DNA of 64,000 nt from Dyadobacter sp. CY261 (GCF_021440085.1 NZ_JAKCPW010000009.1:248001-312000), one strand, 5' to 3'; counted from the first letter of the stretch, positions 24,940-34,830 are shown. Translations and numbers: made by a program. Notes: a model not told the origin generated them from the letters alone.

Positions 24940-25650
24940 ATGAAAAAGCTAAAAATGCTGGCCGCAATGCTACTCGTATCGGCTGGCTCCTTTGCACAAA
25001 AATTGCCTGCCGACTCCATATTTTCTCAGTATTACAAGGCAACAGGCGGTAAAGCTTTATGGGACGGCGTGAAGTCCTATAATATCAAAAGAAATTATAC
25101 CGCTAGCGCGGCGACTCCTTACGATGCAGCGATCACGGCTTCTATTCCCGATCAGTCCATCTATAAGAGCAAGACGATCATGAAGCGGAGCTTTATCTAC
25201 ACGGTTAAAGGTGACCAGGGATGGATTAAGGTACCCATCGGGCAAAAAGTAGATATAAAAGACCTCAGCCAGGCCGAGCAACAAAGCATGCGCCAGGAAC
25301 TGTACGATAATCTTGTGCCCTTTATTAACTATAAAAATCGCGGCCTGATTGCGACCACGGTGGGAACCGAGACGCTCAATGGCGTGCAGGTGAACAATGT
25401 GGAATTGCAGGGAAAAGGTGTCAAATACAACCTTTACTTCGACGCCAAAACAGGGTTGCTAGTCCGCCAGAAGGAATCACAGGGAGGTGTGGAAACGACC
25501 ACGGATTTCTCCGATTATGCCAAATCCGCATATGGTCTTCTATATCCGGCCAAACTTGTAGAGCTCAGTACCTCTGATAAGAAACCAGTTACCATCAAAT
25601 CGGCCCTGACGGTGAACGACCAGGTAAACGTCGAATTATTTAAAAGATAA
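24940..25650 (+). CDS. LolA/LolB-fold-like periplasmic protein
   Basis: A 236-residue secreted protein (signal peptide MKKLKMLAAMLLVSAGSFAQ). The mature part begins with DSIFSQYYKATGGKALWDGVKSYN, the pattern of outer-membrane lipoprotein-sorting-like proteins in Bacteroidota. Repeated amphipathic beta strands (GDQGWIKVPIG, GVKYNLYFDAKTGLLVRQKES, TTTDFSDYAKSAYGLLYPAKL) fit a LolA/LolB half-barrel. It has no lipobox, so it is probably soluble. Family membership is by pattern only and the ligand is unknown. It lies 50 bp before tamB in the same direction, suggesting a shared role in outer-membrane assembly. Confidence 0.6.
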   Translation: MKKLKMLAAMLLVSAGSFAQKLPADSIFSQYYKATGGKALWDGVKSYNIKRNYTASAATPYDAAITASIPDQSIYKSKTIMKRSFIYTVKGDQGWIKVPIGQKVDIKDLSQAEQQSMRQELYDNLVPFINYKNRGLIATTVGTETLNGVQVNNVELQGKGVKYNLYFDAKTGLLVRQKESQGGVETTTDFSDYAKSAYGLLYPAKLVELSTSDKKPVTIKSALTVNDQVNVELFKR

Positions 25651-25700
25651 AAACAAGATTTCTCAACGCCTCTAAACAACAAGGCGGAACTAAGCCCAGG

Positions 25701-28700
25701 ATGAAGAAAGCACTGAAAGTATTGGCCATAATAATCCTGACAGTATTGATTCTGGTTGGCGTGTTAATCTGGGGTATCCAGACACCGTTCGGCCAGAATT
25801 TTTTAACGTCCCAGGCAAACTCCTTTTTGCGTAAAAAACTCAAAACCAAAGTCAATATTGAGAAGGTGCGTTTTGATATTCCCGATTGGGTGTTACTGGA
25901 AGGGGTGTATTTTGAAGATTTGCACGGGGATACGCTTGTCTCGGGCAAGCGCCTGTACGTGGACCTGGACATGTACAGCCTCATTAAGGGCGACATCGGC
26001 ATCAACAAAGTCGAGCTCGAAGATGTGAATGCCAATATCAGCCGCGTGCTGCCGGACACAACCTTCAATTTTCAGTTTATTGTTGATGCATTCGCGGGGA
26101 CCGACACTACTACCGTTGATACCGCGGCTTCGGAACCACTCAAAATGCGGCTGGATCAGATTTCGCTTAAAAGAGTACGGTTCTCGTACCGCGATGCAGT
26201 CATTGGCACCGATGCTTCGGGCAATATCGATTCGGCCCTTGTGAAGTTCGACAAATTTAACCCAACCATTTCCCAATATCACCTCACCAACACGGCTTTG
26301 CATAACAGCCAGGTAAAGCTGCGAATGTATAAGGCATTGAAAGTAGCGGACGCGGGGCCGGATCCGAAATCAGACCCCGCGGATTCACTGGATATTAAAG
26401 TAGGCGATATCGATATCCGGCAGTTCAAATGGCAATTCGATGACGAGGTTTCCGGACTAAAAAACGGGATGACCGTGGGCAAACTGGCCGGACATGTCAA
26501 CAACATTTACATGGGCAGCCAGCGCGTTGATGTAAAAAACGTGTCGTTGCAAAACATGTCGCTCTTTGCCGAATTTGCCAAAATGCCGAAAACGGCGGCA
26601 GAGAAGAAGGACACTACCGCTGCCCAAACTGATGCGCCTGGCTGGTACGTGAAAGTCGGGGAAATCAAGCTTGAAAACAACGATGTCCGCTACGACGATT
26701 TCAATTCACCGGCCGTACCCAAGGGCCTCGACTATGCACACCTTAATATCAAAGATCTTAATGTCGATTTGCAGGAATTCCTGTTTTCTTCCGAGAACAT
26801 CGCGGGAGCACTGAAATCGGCGTCGTTTAAAGACAAAAGTGGTTTTCGTCTCGATGCATTTCGCACGAATTTTGCCTACGGCGACCACGAGACCTATCTC
26901 CGCAATCTTTATCTCAAAACCCCCAACACCCTTTTGCGCGATGAGCTGAGCCTGCGTTATAAAAACCTCGACCAGCTTACCAATGACATCGGGAAAGTAA
27001 AATTAAAGTTGCGTCTTACCGACAGCCGCATTGCATTCGCGGACATCCTTCTGCTAGCACCCGACCTCGCGAAAACGCCGCCATTCGACAAAGAGCCTCA
27101 GGGGTTGGTGAAGGGCTCAGGACAAATTAGCGGCTCGGTTGATGATATGCTTATTTCCAAGGCAAGGTTCACTATGCTGGACGGCACAGTATTAAACGCC
27201 GAAGGTCGTTTGCAGGGGCTTCCGAATGCAGAAAAGCTGGCGATGGATTTAAATATCAATGAAATATCGTCCACAAAGGCAGATTTGCTCAAAATGCTGC
27301 CTGATAGCGCAGTACCGGCATCCATTGAACTGCCCGAATCAATCAAGATCTCAGGCAAAGTGAAGGGCTCGATGGAAAACCTGACTCTTGCGACTACGAT
27401 TAACACCTCTTTTGGCACCGGCACATTCTCGGGAAACCTCAAAAATATTACCGATAGCGTCCGGGCGCAATATACCGGCACGCTCACATTCACAGAGTTT
27501 GACCTCGGCAAACTTACCAAGCAACCGCCTGCCGAGATGGGCAAGCTGACGCTCCGCACAGATATTGAAGGTGTGGGTTATGCGCCCAAAACGATGAAAG
27601 CGCGGCTCGACGGCAATATCGAAAGTGCGGATATCAAAGGTTATGTATATCAAAACCTGCGGTTGAAAGGTGATATTGATCATGGACTCGCCAATATTTC
27701 GGCAGACATGAACGACCGCAATATCGACCTAGACCTTACGGCCCAGGCTGATCTTTCCAAGGAATACCCCTCCGTTAAGGCCGATCTGGAAATCACTAAC
27801 CTGGATCTCACAGCACTGAATTTATATGCGGATTCATTGCAGGTAAAGGGTAATATCAAAGTCGATATGCCTTCAACCAACCCGGAAAACCCGCTCGGAA
27901 CTGTGAAAGTTGACAGCCTTGTATTGACTCACCACCGCAGACCGATCGGTATTTCGAGCATTAATGTGCAATTGACCGATTCAAGCGGCGGAAGGCAGGC
28001 CTATATCGATTCGCCTATTTTGAAGGCTAAAATGACCGGGCAATATACTTACACGGAGATCGGCGACGCGATCCTGACCGAGGTTGGAAAGCATTTCAAA
28101 TCACCTGACCTTACTTATAAAGAAGTTACCAAACCCGCCAACTTCGCACTGGATGCTACGCTGACAAACCACCCGGCCGTACAGGCATTTGTTCCTCAGC
28201 TCCGGGAAATGAATGCGATCCAATTACATGCGCAAATGGACAATCAGAAAGATTCTTCGCTGGTGGCCAGGTTGAGCGTGCCTATGGTGGACTATGACAG
28301 CATTCGCGTCGAGGGGGTGTCCGTGGATTTCAGTACTGTGGAAAGTAATGCGGCACTAAATGCCAATGTCGGCCTGGTTAATATGAGCGGGTTCCGAATG
28401 CAGAATGCCTCGGTTGCAAGCCAGATCGTGAACAACGATGTGAAATTCGATTTCATCGTGCGTGACTCAGTGAACACCGAGAGACACGCTGTGAAGGGCG
28501 ATTTGGCGGTAGCGGGCAACCGTTACCGTCTCAACCTGCGCGACGCTCTCCTGTTGAATTACGGTAAATGGGCAACTGATACTGCCGGATTTATTCAATA
28601 TGCGACGGATAGCGTGTATGTGAAAGATTTTATGATCAGTAATAATGGTCAGTCTTTAAAAATTAATTCAACTACGGAAGCGCCCAACAGCCCGCTGAAC

Positions 28701-30635
28701 ATTGCGATGTCGAATATTTCCATCGGCCCGCTGATCGAGATCGCAACCCTGGATTCGACCCTTGCTACCGGCACATTGAATGGCAAAGTGCTTCTGAGCA
28801 ACTATATGGCTTCGCCAGTCTACACGGGTGAACTGACGATCGACAATCTTGCAGTTACCAAAATTCCCGTCGGTAATCTTTCCATCAAATCGACCAACGA
28901 AACCGAAAACCTCATCCGCGTTGCTATGTCGCTCGTCAACGACCAAAACGACGTCCAGATCGGCGGGAGTTATAATGTGAAGTCCGAAACGCCGATGGAC
29001 TTTAAAATGGATTTGAAAAAACTAAGTGCAAAAACGATCGAGGCATTCAGCTTCGGCGAATTAAAACGGGCGGAGGGAAATCTTACCGGTAACATTGCCA
29101 TTACCGGCGCGACGGATAGCCCAAGACTTGACGGCGCGATCAACTTCGACAATGTCGCATTTAACGCGACACAATTGGGATCGAGATATTCACTGGCTGG
29201 TCAGAAAATCCAGTTCAATGGCCAAAATATCAACTTCAACAACTTCACATTGACCGATTCGCTGAACCAGGCAATGAAAATTAATGGCAATGTGAATATT
29301 GCCAAACTGCCCGACGTCGGTTATGACCTTAATCTTTCTGCCAAGAACTTCAATGTCCTGAATTCAACCCAAAAACAAAACGAACTTTTCTTTGGCAAGG
29401 CGAATATCGATGCCAATCTGACCGTAAAAGGGCAGGGTGCCAAATCGGTGATCGACGGTAACGTGAAAATCGATCCGGGTAGCAATATTACAGTAGTTAT
29501 GCCGAGTGACGCCACAGAAGCGGGTGACGCTACCAAAGGCGTTATTGAGTTTGTGGATATGAGCGATTCGACGCAGGTCGCGAAGAAAGACTCACTTGAA
29601 GCGCAGAATGTGGTCGTCGATTTCGCGTCCCAGATTTCACTGGATATCGATGTGGATGATAAATCGGAGTTTAAAGTAGTGATCGATGAGCTGAACGGGG
29701 ACAATATCCGATTGAAAGGGAATGCACAACTCAATACGGGGATCGCGCCGAATGGGCAGCTGTTTCTTTTAGGCTCTTATGACCTGACGGAAGGCTCTTA
29801 CGATCTCACCCTTCAAATCCTGAAAAGACAGTTTGAAATAAAAAAAGGCAGCACATTGCTTTGGACCGGCGATCCGATGAAGGCGGATCTGAATATCACT
29901 GCTGCCTATCCCGTGATGGTAGACCCGGGTTCTATTTCCAGCAAATTCCAGGGTTCCAGTAAAATACCGATCGAAGTACAAATCGTCATTACAGGCAATC
30001 TAACGACTCCGAATATTACTTTCAACATTGTTCCCGGCGCGACTATCGATGAGCAAATCAAAAGCGATATCCAGAATCAGACTTTCTGGAATGATATGGT
30101 GAATAACCCGTCGGAGATGAACAAGCAGGCATTTGCCTTGCTCATCACCAACAAGTTCATCACCGATCAGTCCAGCTCGGGTTTTAATATTGGTTCAAGT
30201 GCCGAAGCTGTGGCCAGACAAAGTGTGAGCCAGCTTCTCAGCGACCAGCTCAATAACCTGGCCTCGGACCTCATTAAAGGGGTAGATCTTAACATAGGCT
30301 TGAATTCTACTGCCGACCAAACCACCGGCGCGCGCACAGACCTGAACCTGGGGCTGAGCAAAGCATTCCTGAACGATCGTCTGAAGATTTCCGTAGGTAA
30401 AAACTTTGAGCTGGAAAGCCAGGGCAATTCGGGTAATTCCACCGAAGTTTTCGACAACATCGCCCTCGACTACTCTTTAAGCCGCGACGGTCGGTATATG
30501 TTCCGGGGCTATCGCAAAAACCAGTACCAATCGATCCTTGAAGGTTTTATCGTCGAAACCGGGGTAAGTTTTATCATTACGGCGGACTATGACCTGTTCC
30601 GCGAAATTTTCCGAAAGCAGCGCGATGAGAAGTAA
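25701..30635 (+). CDS. tamB: Translocation and assembly module TamB-like protein (DUF490)
   Basis: This 1,644-residue protein has one N-terminal membrane anchor (residues 5-25). A long run of beta strands spans the periplasm, as in AsmA-like bridge proteins that carry phospholipid between membranes. The TamB/DUF490 C-terminal region is clear: LRLKGNAQLNTGIAPNGQLFLLG, SYDLTLQILKRQFEIKKGSTLLWTGDPMKADLNITAAYPV, and a final ELESQGNSGNSTEVFDNIALDYSL. Its stop codon overlaps the tamL start by 11 bp. The neighbour is its expected outer-membrane partner. The length is typical of Bacteroidota TamB. Confidence 0.92.
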   Translation: MKKALKVLAIIILTVLILVGVLIWGIQTPFGQNFLTSQANSFLRKKLKTKVNIEKVRFDIPDWVLLEGVYFEDLHGDTLVSGKRLYVDLDMYSLIKGDIGINKVELEDVNANISRVLPDTTFNFQFIVDAFAGTDTTTVDTAASEPLKMRLDQISLKRVRFSYRDAVIGTDASGNIDSALVKFDKFNPTISQYHLTNTALHNSQVKLRMYKALKVADAGPDPKSDPADSLDIKVGDIDIRQFKWQFDDEVSGLKNGMTVGKLAGHVNNIYMGSQRVDVKNVSLQNMSLFAEFAKMPKTAAEKKDTTAAQTDAPGWYVKVGEIKLENNDVRYDDFNSPAVPKGLDYAHLNIKDLNVDLQEFLFSSENIAGALKSASFKDKSGFRLDAFRTNFAYGDHETYLRNLYLKTPNTLLRDELSLRYKNLDQLTNDIGKVKLKLRLTDSRIAFADILLLAPDLAKTPPFDKEPQGLVKGSGQISGSVDDMLISKARFTMLDGTVLNAEGRLQGLPNAEKLAMDLNINEISSTKADLLKMLPDSAVPASIELPESIKISGKVKGSMENLTLATTINTSFGTGTFSGNLKNITDSVRAQYTGTLTFTEFDLGKLTKQPPAEMGKLTLRTDIEGVGYAPKTMKARLDGNIESADIKGYVYQNLRLKGDIDHGLANISADMNDRNIDLDLTAQADLSKEYPSVKADLEITNLDLTALNLYADSLQVKGNIKVDMPSTNPENPLGTVKVDSLVLTHHRRPIGISSINVQLTDSSGGRQAYIDSPILKAKMTGQYTYTEIGDAILTEVGKHFKSPDLTYKEVTKPANFALDATLTNHPAVQAFVPQLREMNAIQLHAQMDNQKDSSLVARLSVPMVDYDSIRVEGVSVDFSTVESNAALNANVGLVNMSGFRMQNASVASQIVNNDVKFDFIVRDSVNTERHAVKGDLAVAGNRYRLNLRDALLLNYGKWATDTAGFIQYATDSVYVKDFMISNNGQSLKINSTTEAPNSPLNIAMSNISIGPLIEIATLDSTLATGTLNGKVLLSNYMASPVYTGELTIDNLAVTKIPVGNLSIKSTNETENLIRVAMSLVNDQNDVQIGGSYNVKSETPMDFKMDLKKLSAKTIEAFSFGELKRAEGNLTGNIAITGATDSPRLDGAINFDNVAFNATQLGSRYSLAGQKIQFNGQNINFNNFTLTDSLNQAMKINGNVNIAKLPDVGYDLNLSAKNFNVLNSTQKQNELFFGKANIDANLTVKGQGAKSVIDGNVKIDPGSNITVVMPSDATEAGDATKGVIEFVDMSDSTQVAKKDSLEAQNVVVDFASQISLDIDVDDKSEFKVVIDELNGDNIRLKGNAQLNTGIAPNGQLFLLGSYDLTEGSYDLTLQILKRQFEIKKGSTLLWTGDPMKADLNITAAYPVMVDPGSISSKFQGSSKIPIEVQIVITGNLTTPNITFNIVPGATIDEQIKSDIQNQTFWNDMVNNPSEMNKQAFALLITNKFITDQSSSGFNIGSSAEAVARQSVSQLLSDQLNNLASDLIKGVDLNIGLNSTADQTTGARTDLNLGLSKAFLNDRLKISVGKNFELESQGNSGNSTEVFDNIALDYSLSRDGRYMFRGYRKNQYQSILEGFIVETGVSFIITADYDLFREIFRKQRDEK

Positions 30636-33060
30636 CATTGGATATATACTGGCGATCTGTATTTTCCTGGGCGGCTGCTCGGTCAATAAGTATGTGCCCG
30701 AGGGCCAGAGCATTTATGTTGGCAACAAAGTGAAAGTGCAGCCCGACAGCATTTCAAAACCGAATGTATCGGGTGTTGCGGATGAACTGGCAGGTTTGAT
30801 CAAGCCACCTCCCAACAAGACCATTCTGGGCTTCCCCTGGAAGGTTTGGTTTTACTACTGGATCGGCGAGCCCAAAGATGAGGGCGGATTAAGAAGCTGG
30901 TTCCGGAAGAAGCTCGGCGAGCCGCCACGCTATGCTACGCAACGTATTGTCGACATCAATGCGGCGAATATGGTTGCTTATCTTGACAACGAGGGCTATT
31001 ACCGTTCCTCCGTAGGGGGTAAGATCGTGGAAAGCAAAAAGAAGAAAAAACGGACGGCAACCACCGAGTACAACGCCTACTTAATGCCGCGCTATGTGAT
31101 CAACGAGATCAGCTACGTGGTTCCCGACAGTTCGCTTTTCAACAAAGACCTCGTTCTTGCCAAACAAAAAACATTACTAAAAAAAGGCGACCCGATCCGT
31201 CTGGAAGTCATCTCTACCGAGCGCACACGCATCGACCAGGAATTAAAGGGCAAAGGTTACTACTATTTCAATCCCGATTACCTGATCGTCAAAGTGGATT
31301 CCACCATTGGGCGAGTTGATTCTACGTTGGGTCCCCAGCAGGTAAATCTGTATCTCGAAGTCAAAAAGGAAACTGCGCAGACTTCTTTAAAACAGTATTT
31401 TATCAACCGTATTTACGTCAATACCGGCACGGAAGAAAACAAGCAGAGTGATTCTACCGGGCTTACCACCCGAGGCCCGTTGCGCAGGGGCATTACTGTT
31501 ACGGACCCGGGAAACAATTACAAACGACGGATTTTCTACGATGCGATCGGTTTCAGACGAGGGAATATGTATACCAACACCATGCACGACGTGTCGCTGC
31601 AGAGGCTGGTCAACCTACAAAATTTCCGTTTTGTCAAAAATCGCTTCGACCTGGTGCCTCGTTCTGATTCCGCATTGCTGGACGTGTATTATGACCTTGC
31701 TCCGATGAAGAAAAAGTCGCTGCAAACAATATTATCTGCCAGTACTAAATCCAACAACCTTGGCGGTTCACAGCTTGACGTAACGTGGCGTAACCGAAAT
31801 TTCTTCAAAGGAGCGGAAATGCTGGCGATCAGCGCGTATTTTGGGTTCGACGTGCAACTGGGCGGGAACCGTGGCACCAGTTCAAACGGCATAGGAAATG
31901 AATATATCAGATATGGAGCCAAGGCAGACTTATCTTTCCCAAGGTTCATTATCCCGTTTGTAAAGTTAAGGCCAGAAAAAAGCCAGGCGCTTCCAAAGAC
32001 GATCCTTTCATTAAACTACGAAAACCGGATACAACGTAATTTTTACACCACGCGTTCTATCAGGGGCGACTGGTCGTATGTGTGGCGTCGCAAGACAGAA
32101 GTTGAGCACACTTTCACACCGATTTCGATCAACTTCGTAGAACCGCGAAATATTAATATTGAATTGCTTGGTGAAGTGGTGACGGATCCGAACACCAACC
32201 CGCTTGACATCGATCGTCTTTACCGGCTTATCGACACCAAATTTTTCATCATGGGCTCCAACTACTCGGTTTCCTACCGGCCCACTCCTCGTCCGTTTAG
32301 CAAAAACCAGATTGCCATGACGGGTGGTATCGATTGGGGAGGCAATATTTTAAGCCTGCTAGCTAAGAAAAACCCGGAAGGCTATCCCAAAGAATTTCTC
32401 AAAGTGCCCATTTTGCAATACGTAAAGGTGGATGGTGATGTACGTTATTATCGTACTATCACGCCGTCCATCAAATGGGCCAACCGTATTCTGGTTGGCG
32501 CTGCCAAACCATACGGCAATTCCAAAACAATGCCGATTCCGCAATTCAAACAATATTTCGGTGGTGGTAGTACAGGCATACGCGCATTTCGTGCACGCTC
32601 ACTCGGACCAGGTGCCGTTGCTCCTGACACCCTGACGATAAGGCTACTGGGCTATCAGCAATTTGCCGATATTCGGTTAGAATTCAACTCTGAAGTAAGG
32701 ATGAAATTCACTGATATTATCAATGGCGCGATCTTCGTAGATGCTGGAAACATTTGGTCATTCGGTGACAGTACACGCGCGACTTATCCAGGCACTGCGC
32801 TAATCAGCAACAAATTTCTAAAACAAGTCGCAGTCGGCGGGGGAATTGGGTTGCGCCTGGATTTTTCTTATCTGATTTTCAGGCTCGACCTGGCTACTCC
32901 ATTTAGGAAACCGTGGTATGTGAGTGAGGTCAAAAATGTGAGTGACGAAGGTGTAGTGAAATACAAAAATCCCTGGGTATTTAATGAGATTAACTTTGGT
33001 AGTAAAGCGTGGCGAAAGGAGAATCTGATACTGAATATTGCCGTGGGGTTGCCGTTCTAA
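30625..33060 (+). CDS. tamL: BamA/TamA-family outer membrane lipoprotein TamL
   Basis: ATG at 30625 overlaps the tamB end; 811 residues. It begins with a lipoprotein signal (ILAICIFLGGC), the feature that distinguishes Bacteroidota TamL from the soluble-signal TamA of Proteobacteria. POTRA-like repeats occupy about residues 20-370 (for example YVVPDSSLFNKDLVLAKQKTLLKKGDPI). The Omp85 barrel follows, with LGGSQLDVTWRNRNFFKGAEML, FGGGSTGIRAFRARSLGPG (the lid-lock VRGF-like loop reads IRAF) and the C-terminal strand LILNIAVGLPF. It inserts or assembles envelope components together with TamB. Confidence 0.92.
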   Translation: MRSNIGYILAICIFLGGCSVNKYVPEGQSIYVGNKVKVQPDSISKPNVSGVADELAGLIKPPPNKTILGFPWKVWFYYWIGEPKDEGGLRSWFRKKLGEPPRYATQRIVDINAANMVAYLDNEGYYRSSVGGKIVESKKKKKRTATTEYNAYLMPRYVINEISYVVPDSSLFNKDLVLAKQKTLLKKGDPIRLEVISTERTRIDQELKGKGYYYFNPDYLIVKVDSTIGRVDSTLGPQQVNLYLEVKKETAQTSLKQYFINRIYVNTGTEENKQSDSTGLTTRGPLRRGITVTDPGNNYKRRIFYDAIGFRRGNMYTNTMHDVSLQRLVNLQNFRFVKNRFDLVPRSDSALLDVYYDLAPMKKKSLQTILSASTKSNNLGGSQLDVTWRNRNFFKGAEMLAISAYFGFDVQLGGNRGTSSNGIGNEYIRYGAKADLSFPRFIIPFVKLRPEKSQALPKTILSLNYENRIQRNFYTTRSIRGDWSYVWRRKTEVEHTFTPISINFVEPRNINIELLGEVVTDPNTNPLDIDRLYRLIDTKFFIMGSNYSVSYRPTPRPFSKNQIAMTGGIDWGGNILSLLAKKNPEGYPKEFLKVPILQYVKVDGDVRYYRTITPSIKWANRILVGAAKPYGNSKTMPIPQFKQYFGGGSTGIRAFRARSLGPGAVAPDTLTIRLLGYQQFADIRLEFNSEVRMKFTDIINGAIFVDAGNIWSFGDSTRATYPGTALISNKFLKQVAVGGGIGLRLDFSYLIFRLDLATPFRKPWYVSEVKNVSDEGVVKYKNPWVFNEINFGSKAWRKENLILNIAVGLPF

Positions 33061-33065
33061 AGAAC

Positions 33066-33102
33066 GCCAGTCTTCACATAGAGGAATTACATGAAAACTG
33101 GC
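33066..33102. terminator. Imperfect hairpin between tamL and a convergent small gene
   Basis: GCCAGTCTTCA (33066-33076) and TGAAAACTGGC (33092-33102) pair with one mismatch over 11 bp, six bases after the tamL stop. There is no long T-run, so terminator function is likely but not certain. Confidence 0.45.
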
Positions 33103-33112
33103 AAACTCATTA

Positions 33113-33403
33113 TTAGTTTGTTCTTATGTAGCCGATTTTATTGGCGTTGTAAACTGCGCCACCTACCAAAATTGAGGCTTTCAAAGTTAGTTTACCTTGG
33201 GCATCAAGTGACAGCTGAGAAATTGTAACCTGTCCGTCTGCGACACCATATGAACCGCAGTCACCGGTACAATTGTATACGCTGGGATTGGTACCTAATG
33301 TTGCGCCCACTATCAATTTCGACGCGCCAGCGGGGACAGTAAATGGGAAAAAAGTGTCAGTTTTGGCCGGGCCAAACGCAATAGCATCTGATCCATTGGC
33401 CAT
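33113..33403 (-). CDS. Hypothetical protein (96 aa) downstream of mce
   Basis: I do not recognise this 96-residue protein. It begins at ATG 33403, 19 bp after the mce stop, with an in-frame TGA two codons upstream, so the start is fixed. It has no signal peptide, several short beta-like segments (FFPFTVPAGASKLIVGATLG, GKLTLKASILVGGAVY) and two Cys in CTGDCGSYG. The composition, rich in Gly/Ala/Thr/Val, is like a beta-sandwich or adhesin domain, so it may be a fragment of a larger surface protein. Its spacing suggests it is co-transcribed with mce. Confidence 0.5.
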   Translation of the reverse strand: MANGSDAIAFGPAKTDTFFPFTVPAGASKLIVGATLGTNPSVYNCTGDCGSYGVADGQVTISQLSLDAQGKLTLKASILVGGAVYNANKIGYIRTN

Positions 33404-33422
33404 TATTCAATTCCAAATTTAT

Positions 33423-33830
33423 TTAACGGTTTCCCATCTCCTGACAAAGCTCGATCAACACCCCATTCGCACTTTTCGGATGGACGAAACAAACGAGCTT
33501 GTTGTCAGCGCCTTGCTTAGGAACCTCATTCAGCAATGTAAAACCCGCATTGCGAAGCCGCTCCATTTCGGCTACAATGTCATCGACTTCGAAAGCGATA
33601 TGGTGAACGCCTTCGCCTTTCTTTTCGATAAAGCGGGCGATGACGCTCTCCGGTCCGGTGGCTTCCAGCAGTTCTATTTTAGTTTGGTTGATTTTGAAAA
33701 AAGAAGTCGCAACCAGCTCGGATTCGATGCTTTCACGCTTATAGGAAGATATATTCAATAATGCTGAATAGACCCTCTCCGCCTCAGCGAGGTTTTTAAC
33801 AGCAATACCAATATGCTCTACGTTCTTCAT
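33423..33830 (-). CDS. mce: Methylmalonyl-CoA epimerase
   Basis: The 135-residue VOC/glyoxalase-fold enzyme converts (S)- to (R)-methylmalonyl-CoA in propionate metabolism. Family marks are MKNVEHIGIAVKNL with metal-binding His6, ELLEATGPESVIARFIEKKGEGVHHIAFEVDD with a second His, LLNEVPKQGADNKLVCFVHPKS, and a final VLIELCQ with the metal-binding Glu. It lies 64 bp after rsgA on the minus strand, behind a tandem 15-bp repeat, and is followed by an unknown small gene. Methylmalonyl-CoA mutase genes are not in the window. Confidence 0.95.
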   Translation of the reverse strand: MKNVEHIGIAVKNLAEAERVYSALLNISSYKRESIESELVATSFFKINQTKIELLEATGPESVIARFIEKKGEGVHHIAFEVDDIVAEMERLRNAGFTLLNEVPKQGADNKLVCFVHPKSANGVLIELCQEMGNR

Positions 33831-33855
33831 AAACGGGACCGTTATTCAACTCATA

Positions 33856-33885
33856 AACTTTAATCTCCTGAACTTTAATCTCCTG
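33856..33885 (-). repeat. Tandem 15-bp direct repeat before mce
   Basis: The minus-strand unit CAGGAGATTAAAGTT occurs twice in perfect tandem, followed on that strand by TATGAG. Each copy contains an AGGAGA ribosome-binding-like core. It is in the 64-bp gap between rsgA and mce. Confidence 0.85.
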
Positions 33886-33894
33886 AACTCCGAT

Positions 33895-34830
33895 CTATTT
33901 CCGATTATCATCCCCCAGCATCATGCTCAGGTAACTTTCATAGCGGGTAAAGGCAATTTTTCCTTCTGAAACCGCATCCTTTACCGCACAACCCGGCTCA
34001 TTGATATGTTGGCAATTGTTGAAGCGGCATTGGTTCAGCAAATCGCGCATTTCAGGAAAGTAATGGCTGATCTCCTCTTTTTCGATATCGGCCAGGCCCA
34101 ACTCCTTGATCCCCGGCGAATCGATAATAAACGTACCTTTTTCCAGTTCGAACATTTCGGCAAATGTGGTGGTATGCACCCCTTTATTCGCAAATGTGGA
34201 AACCTCCTGCGTTTTGATGTCGAGATTAGGCGCGATCGCATTGACGAGCGTCGATTTCCCCACGCCCGAGTGGCCTGAAAGCAATGATACCTTCCCTTTC
34301 AGTAATGCCTTAAAGTCATCGAGGCCCAAGTCTTCCAGGGCAGTCGTGGCTAAACAACGGTAACCCAGGGCGGAATACATCTCCATGAGTGCAGCCTGGA
34401 TATCTTTCATGTCATCGTCCAGTAAATCCTGCTTGTTAAAAACCAACACACCGGGAATGCGGAACGACTCGATGGCGACCAGAAACCGATCTATAAAACC
34501 CAGTGAAGTACGGGGAAAGACAAGCGTGGCAATCAGTATGGCCTGGTCCACATTGGCGGCGATCAGGTGGGCGTGGGCGGTTTTGTGTACTGAGCGGCGG
34601 ATTACATAGTTTTCACGCGGCACGATCTCGTGGATGATGCCAAAATTTTCACCCTCATTCTCCACTTCAAAATTAACATAATCACCTACGGCAATCGGAT
34701 TGGTCACTTTAAGGCCCAATGCTTTGAACTTGCCTTTCAACCGGCACTGCCAGATATGCCCGTCGCGGCTGTCCCTCACCTCATACCACGAACCCGTCGA
34801 CCGGAGCACCAAACCCTTTATTAAACCCAT
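33895..34830 (-). CDS. rsgA: Ribosome small subunit-dependent GTPase A
   Basis: ATG at 34830 is chosen because MGLIKGLVLRSTGSWYEV begins the OB-fold; an in-frame upstream start lacks family residues. 311 residues. Order of GTPase motifs is circularly permuted, as in RsgA: G4 NKQD, then G1 GHSGVGKST, then G3 DSPG. An N-terminal OB-fold and a C-terminal zinc knuckle (CRFNNCQHINEPGC) complete the protein. It matures the 30S subunit and is released by GTP hydrolysis. The gene is divergent from the ROK regulator and is followed by mce. Confidence 0.96.
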   Translation of the reverse strand: MGLIKGLVLRSTGSWYEVRDSRDGHIWQCRLKGKFKALGLKVTNPIAVGDYVNFEVENEGENFGIIHEIVPRENYVIRRSVHKTAHAHLIAANVDQAILIATLVFPRTSLGFIDRFLVAIESFRIPGVLVFNKQDLLDDDMKDIQAALMEMYSALGYRCLATTALEDLGLDDFKALLKGKVSLLSGHSGVGKSTLVNAIAPNLDIKTQEVSTFANKGVHTTTFAEMFELEKGTFIIDSPGIKELGLADIEKEEISHYFPEMRDLLNQCRFNNCQHINEPGCAVKDAVSEGKIAFTRYESYLSMMLGDDNRK

